NCBI GenBank assembly: GCA_963718755.1
Contig: OY970376.1
Coordinates: forward strand, 434,001 to 498,000
Direction of reading: 5' to 3'
Origin: VRUE01 sp963718755
GTDB lineage: Bacteria; Actinomycetota; Thermoleophilia; Solirubrobacterales; 70-9
DNA: 64,000 nucleotides
Shown here: one piece after another, positions 60,710 to 64,000 of the stretch
Numbering within the stretch: position 1 is the stretch's first letter
Layout: each line of letters starts with the position of its first letter
Notes under the pieces: generated by a model
Told to the model about the DNA's origin: nothing
Seen by the model: only the letters and a program-made list of their open reading frames with translations
Database searches by the model: none
Translations under genes and position numbers: made by a program

Positions 60710-61226
60710 TGCGGCGATAACCCTGCGCTACGCGGACAGCGTCGACGAGCTCGACGCGGTCGAGCCGCTGTGGAACGCGCTGCAGGGACACCATGTGCGC
60801 GTGACTCCTCAGCTCGACCCGCAGACGCCGAAGCGAGACCTGGCCGACGCCTGGCGACTGCGTCGCTCCAAGTATGTCCGCTGGCTCGAGGATCCCGAGA
60901 CCTTCTTCATCACCGCCGAGGATGAGAGCGGGCCGGTCGGCTACGCCTTCGTCACCGTCGGCCCCGGATACGCCTCGTGGAGGACGGGCGAGCGCGCCGG
61001 CGTGCTGGAGACCCTCTCGGTGCTGCCGGAGCACCGCGGCAGCGGCGTCGGCGCAACCTTGATCGAGGCGGTGTGGAGTCGGCTCGAGGCCCTGGGCATC
61101 GACGACATGGCGATCACCACGACCAAGACCAACGTCGACTCCCACCGCTTCTACGAGCGCGAAGGCTTCAACCAGGCCTTCGTCGTCTACCACGGGAAGC
61201 GCCCGCGAGACCACTCAACGCGGTAG
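60696..61226 (+). CDS. GNAT family N-acetyltransferase
   Basis: 176 aa. ERAGVLETLSVLPEHRGSGV then GATLIEAVWSRLEALGIDDM is GNAT motif A (R-G-x-G-x-G/A), and TKTNVDSHRFYEREGF is motif B. The N-terminal helix has an HVRVTPQLDPQTPKRDL insertion. Last gene of the dtd-hydrolase-GNAT operon. Its stop codon lies within the left arm of the 61219-61263 hairpin. Confidence 0.88.
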   Translation: MSSADAAITLRYADSVDELDAVEPLWNALQGHHVRVTPQLDPQTPKRDLADAWRLRRSKYVRWLEDPETFFITAEDESGPVGYAFVTVGPGYASWRTGERAGVLETLSVLPEHRGSGVGATLIEAVWSRLEALGIDDMAITTTKTNVDSHRFYEREGFNQAFVVYHGKRPRDHSTR

Positions 61227-61263
61227 AGGTTTGAACCGCATAGCGCATCAAACCTCTACCGCG
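61219..61263. terminator. Bidirectional hairpin containing both convergent stop codons
   Basis: CGCGGTAGAGGTTTGA (61219-61234) pairs perfectly with 61248-61263 across a 13-nt loop. The left arm includes the GNAT stop, the right arm the TetR stop, so the structure spans both gene ends. Confidence 0.75.
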
Positions 61264-61894
61264 CGGTTTGACCGAGCGCCTCGTCGATGAAGGGGCCGAG
61301 CAGCTCGCCGGTGCGGACAGCGGTGGCATCCGGCGAATCGCCCGGGGCGGTGACGTGGCTGATCGCAAGGCGGACCAGCGACTCGGCGAGAAGGCGGGCT
61401 TTGGCCGGAGGCGCCTGCGGCCACCCCTCCTCGATCGTCGCCGCAAGGCGGGCGGTGGCCCACTGGACCACCGGGACGCCCTGGGTGGTGACGAAAGGCA
61501 GCAGACCGGCGGTGCCGTCGTCGCTGAGCAGGATGCGGACCAGCGGATCCTCGCCGGCGGTGCGAAGGAAGGTCTCCAGCGCGGCGCCGATCGCCGCCCG
61601 CGGATCGTCGAGGTGCCGGCGCACCGCGGTGTCGACTGCGTCGAGAAAGCGCTCGCCCTCGTGGATGACGAACGCCTGGGCGAATTCGTTGCGGCTGCCG
61701 AACTCCTTGTAGAGGGTCTGGCGGCTAACCCCCGCCGCCGCCGCGATCTCAGCCATCGTGATCCCCGACCAGGCACGCTGCTGCACCTCGTCGCGGGCGG
61801 CCGCGAACAGGGTCTCGCGCAAGAGCTGCCGGGCAGCCTGCGGATACGGGGTGCGGGCCTCCACAGCGCCAATCGTGCCAGGGCCGGCGGTCAC
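61256..61894 (-). CDS. TetR-family regulator of the alkane hydroxylase operon
   Basis: 212 aa from a GTG overlapping the rubredoxin stop (GTGA). HTH: QQRAWSGITMAEIAAAAGVS then RQTLYKEFGSRNEFAQAFV, the classic TetR pattern. The C-terminal domain is helical with a putative ligand pocket (GTAGLLPFVTTQGVPVVQWA). Third gene after alkB and rubredoxin; TetR regulators in this position (AlkX-type) repress alkB operons and respond to fatty acids. A matching inverted repeat lies upstream of alkB (63305-63335). Confidence 0.85.
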   Translation of the reverse strand: MTAGPGTIGAVEARTPYPQAARQLLRETLFAAARDEVQQRAWSGITMAEIAAAAGVSRQTLYKEFGSRNEFAQAFVIHEGERFLDAVDTAVRRHLDDPRAAIGAALETFLRTAGEDPLVRILLSDDGTAGLLPFVTTQGVPVVQWATARLAATIEEGWPQAPPAKARLLAESLVRLAISHVTAPGDSPDATAVRTGELLGPFIDEALGQTAR

Positions 61895-62067
61895 CCCTCG
61901 CCGCCCTCCACGGGCTCGAAATCCACCTTGTCCCTGACGCCGCAGTCGGGACAGTGCCAATCGTCTGGCACCTCGCTCCAGGGCGTGCCGGCCGGGAAGC
62001 CCTCGCGCGGGTGGCCCTGTGCCTCGTCGTAGACATAGCCGCAGCCGGGGCAGCGAAAGGCGCTCAC
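61891..62067 (-). CDS. Rubredoxin
   Basis: 58 aa, below usual ORF cut-offs. VSAFRCPGCGYVYDEAQGHP with C6/C9 and VPDDWHCPDCGVRDKVDFEP with C39/C42: two CxxCG knuckles binding one Fe, with the conserved aromatic residues (Tyr11, Tyr13, Trp30, Trp37). CPDCGVRDK resembles AlkG2-type electron-transfer rubredoxins that feed AlkB. The GTG start overlaps the alkB stop (GTGA), and its own stop overlaps the TetR start in the same way. Confidence 0.95.
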   Translation of the reverse strand: MSAFRCPGCGYVYDEAQGHPREGFPAGTPWSEVPDDWHCPDCGVRDKVDFEPVEGGEG

Positions 62068-63266
62068 GATGCCGCCGCCCCATAGCGCGCCAGCACCTTG
62101 CGCTGCGCCCGCGGCTGGATGTTTGCGCGGTCGAGGTCGCCGCCGTAATGATCGAGCAGGCGCCGGTCCATCACCCGCCGCCAGATCGGCGGGAACCAGG
62201 CGAGCACGATCATCCCCGCGTAGCCGGTCGGCAGCTGCGGCGCCTCGTCGACGTGGCGCAGCGACTGGTAGCGGCGAGTCGGGTTGGCGTGGTGGTCGCT
62301 GTGGCGCTGCAGGTGGTAGAGCAGGACGTTGGAGGCGACGTTATTGCTGTTCCAGCTGTGCTCGGGACGGCAGCGCTCGTAACGCCCGTCCTCTTTCTTC
62401 TGCCGCATCAACCCGTAGTGCTCGAGGTAGTTGACGACCTCGAGCAGGGAGAAACCCAGCACCGCCTGCAGCAGCAAGAAGGGCAGGACGACCGGCCCGA
62501 AGACGATCGCCAGCAGCGAGAACAAGCCCACCGTCATCGCCCACGCCTGCAGGATGTCGTTGTGGATCGACCAGACGGAGTGGCCCATCCGCTCCAGGCG
62601 CGCCCGCTCCAGGCCCCAGGCCGAGCTGACGCTGCCGGCGACGGTGCGCGGCAGGAAGGCCCAGAAGCTCTCGCCGAGGCGAGCGCTGGCCGGGTCCTCG
62701 GGGGTGGCGACACGGACGTGGTGACCGCGGTTGTGCTCGATGAAGAAATGGCCGTAGCCGCTCTGCGCAAGGGCGACCTTGCTCAGCCACTTCTCCAAGT
62801 CGGCCCGCTTGTGGCCGAGCTCGTGGGCGGTGTTGATCGCGATCCCGCTGACCATGGCCATCGTCAGCGCCAAGCCGATGCTGTCGACGGTCGAGAGACC
62901 GCCGTCGGCCCACAGCCAGCAGGCGAAGGCCAGCCCCGCGTACTGGACCGGGATGAAGACGTAGGTGCACCAGCGGTAATAACGGTCCTGTTCGAGCCAC
63001 TTGATCACGCTGTCTGGTGGGTTCTCGGCGTCCATGCCGACGAGGAAATCAAGCACGGGGAAGATCACGAAGACGAGCATCGGGCCGTAGAACCAGAAGA
63101 CGCCGAGACCAGTCAAGGACACCAGGCCCCAAGCCAGGAAGGGGAGCATCGGCACGATCAGCCCCAGCAGCCAGGCGTAGCGCTTGGGGTCGGACCAGGC
63201 CGCGGGGTTCACCTCGACGTCCGCATGATCGTGATGGTGATGATGGTCGTGGGTGGCTGCCTCCAC
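62064..63266 (-). CDS. alkB: Alkane 1-monooxygenase (AlkB)
   Basis: 400 aa from a GTG with AAGGAGGAG 5 nt upstream; a TTG at 63332 would place the operator inside the gene. Six membrane helices and the diiron histidine boxes: INTAHELGHKRADLEKW (Hist-1), IEHNRGHHVRVATPEDPASA (Hist-2), LQRHSDHHANPTRRYQSL (Hist-3), plus NYLEHYGLMRQ (HYG motif). The N terminus has a His cluster (HDHHHHHDHADVEV), possibly metal-binding. Oxidises medium/long n-alkanes to 1-alkanols with electrons from the rubredoxin. Confidence 0.96.
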   Translation of the reverse strand: MEAATHDHHHHHDHADVEVNPAAWSDPKRYAWLLGLIVPMLPFLAWGLVSLTGLGVFWFYGPMLVFVIFPVLDFLVGMDAENPPDSVIKWLEQDRYYRWCTYVFIPVQYAGLAFACWLWADGGLSTVDSIGLALTMAMVSGIAINTAHELGHKRADLEKWLSKVALAQSGYGHFFIEHNRGHHVRVATPEDPASARLGESFWAFLPRTVAGSVSSAWGLERARLERMGHSVWSIHNDILQAWAMTVGLFSLLAIVFGPVVLPFLLLQAVLGFSLLEVVNYLEHYGLMRQKKEDGRYERCRPEHSWNSNNVASNVLLYHLQRHSDHHANPTRRYQSLRHVDEAPQLPTGYAGMIVLAWFPPIWRRVMDRRLLDHYGGDLDRANIQPRAQRKVLARYGAAAS

Positions 63267-63304
63267 GGCACTCCTCCTTGTCAGATCGCCTTCAATCGTC
63301 TGCT

Positions 63305-63335
63305 TAGTTGACAGATTAGCCCAGTTTGTCAACTA
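63305..63335. promoter_or_regulatory. Inverted repeat upstream of alkB, probable TetR operator/promoter
   Basis: TAGTTGACA (63305-63313) and TGTCAACTA (63327-63335), a perfect 9-bp inverted repeat with 13 nt between, 39 nt before the alkB start. Each arm contains TTGACA in one direction, so a -35 element may be embedded and blocked when the regulator binds. It is also about 60 nt upstream of secG. Confidence 0.7.
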
Positions 63336-63392
63336 GCGCAACACAAATGCCCGTTCTGTCCACGGCGTGCGATGCGAGCACGGCTCGCTACC

Positions 63393-63626
63393 ATGCGGCT
63401 CGTGTACACGCTCCTCGCATTCCTGCAGGTGATCATTGCCGGCATCGTGATCTTCCTAGTGCTCCTGCACTCGGGAAAAGACGCCGGCCTCTCCGGCGCC
63501 TTCGGCATCGGCGGCGGTGGCAGCTCCTTCGGCGGTGGCTCAATGGTCGAGCGCAACCTGGATCGAGCGACGATCTTCTTCTCGATCCTCTTCGTCGTCA
63601 ACACCCTGGTACTGCTGAAGCTCTAG
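63393..63626 (+). CDS. secG: Preprotein translocase subunit SecG
   Basis: 77 aa, two membrane helices separated by a Gly-rich loop. LLAFLQVIIAGIVIFLVLLH, then GKDAGLSGAFGIGGGGSSF (the characteristic GLSGAFG) and DRATIFFSILFVVNTLVLL. SecG stimulates protein export as part of SecYEG. ATG at 63393 fits SecG length; a start at 63372 adds seven residues. Its stop overlaps the convergent CcmF-like gene by 4 nt (CTAG). Confidence 0.93.
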   Translation: MRLVYTLLAFLQVIIAGIVIFLVLLHSGKDAGLSGAFGIGGGGSSFGGGSMVERNLDRATIFFSILFVVNTLVLLKL

Positions 63627-64000
63627 ACGGGTTCGGCGGGCCGGTCCGGTGACCGAGCCTCCCCCTTGATGGCACCGTTGCCGTTCGCCCGGTCGAGGAT
63701 CTCGACTGCCTCCCGGCGCAGCTCGGCGTCGAGCAGGGCGAAGTCCTCGTCGGAAAGCTTGCCCGCCGCGTGGTCCAGTTCCGCGTCGCGAATCTCGCGG
63801 TACTTGGCTTCCTTCAATGCCTCCAGCTCGGTTTCCGCGACGGGACGGCGGCGGGCGCTGCGCCCCGGCCAGATCGCGATCAGCGCCCCGCTGAGCGCGA
63901 TCAGCCCACCAATCCAGATCCAGGTGACGAGCGGATCGACGATGACCCGGAAGGTAGCCACCGCGTCATCGGTCAGGTAGCTCTTGGCCAGCCTCTCCGC
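63623..64000 (-). CDS. CcmF C-terminus with CcmI-like tail (partial; runs off window)
   Basis: The last 125 codons of a gene whose start is beyond the window. The reading frame is open to base 64000. LTDDAVATFRVIVDPLVTWI then WIGGLIALSGALIAIWPG is the end of CcmF, the haem lyase of cytochrome c maturation. It continues into a cytoplasmic-type helical tail (ETELEALKEAKYREIRDAEL, DHAAGKLSDEDFALLDAELR) that resembles the N-terminal part of CcmI/CycH-type proteins, suggesting a fusion. Confidence 0.8.
   Translation of the reverse strand, partial: AERLAKSYLTDDAVATFRVIVDPLVTWIWIGGLIALSGALIAIWPGRSARRRPVAETELEALKEAKYREIRDAELDHAAGKLSDEDFALLDAELRREAVEILDRANGNGAIKGEARSPDRPAEPV

Overview
The window is GC-rich, densely packed bacterial chromosome with many GTG/TTG starts and 1-4 nt gene overlaps. 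A LexA gene preceded by an actinobacterial-type SOS box, a GTP-dependent PEP carboxykinase, DUF2252 and DUF4333 proteins, a type A RNase P RNA and a Mycobacterium-like FabG4/FadA2/HtdX/FadE gene set point to Actinomycetota. The mix of genes suggests Thermoleophilia (Solirubrobacterales-like). That lineage call is inference from gene content only.

Layout. 1-4.7 kb: a GNAT / acyl-carrier-protein / acyl-CoA-ligase trio (minus), a class IV aminotransferase, a Ser/Thr kinase and small membrane proteins. 4.7-7.2 kb: a large secreted collagen-like protein, then an intergenic region with a 26-base G tract. 7.2-18.2 kb: a CAP-domain protein, an HpcH/malyl-CoA-lyase-type enzyme, PckG, an O-antigen-ligase-like polymerase, a secreted glycoside hydrolase, and a SucC-SucD-ferredoxin operon. 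18.2-25.2 kb: a complete beta-oxidation-type operon (thiolase, FabG4-like reductase, MaoC hydratase, two acyl-CoA dehydrogenases) behind two palindromic operators, with an HxlR regulator converging on its end. 25.3-37.5 kb: two MMPL transporters, an acyl-CoA ligase, a GGDEF-EAL protein, a DUF255 thioredoxin-fold protein, GlnA and an AhpD-like protein. 37.6-41.4 kb: secreted proteins, an RlpA-like protein behind a c-di-AMP riboswitch, rnpB, an SDR enzyme, lexA and tRNA-Leu(GAG).

41.35-52.28 kb is an integrated mobile element. A perfect 60-bp direct repeat of the 3' part of tRNA-Leu flanks it. It carries an excisionase and tyrosine integrase at its right end, a second short tyrosine recombinase, a RepA-like ATPase followed by a cluster of ATGTCCGGGGT repeats (probable origin or operator), an HK97-type prohead protease without any recognisable capsid, portal or terminase gene, two XRE regulators, a tRNA-like sequence, and several unknown small proteins. 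It looks like a phage-derived replicating satellite or an integrative plasmid.

52.3-64 kb returns to chromosome: a three-gene operon of secreted Ig-like/TasA-like surface proteins, a cupin, DUF2252, an MFS exporter, Dtd, a hydrolase, a GNAT, a TetR-rubredoxin-AlkB alkane hydroxylation operon, SecG, and the end of a CcmF/CcmI-like gene.

The most unusual non-coding signal is a set of long inverted-repeat elements after gene ends (27.4, 29.0, 35.2, 37.5 and 40.4 kb). Two of them (29.0 and 40.4 kb) share conserved core sequence but have different, still self-complementary arms.
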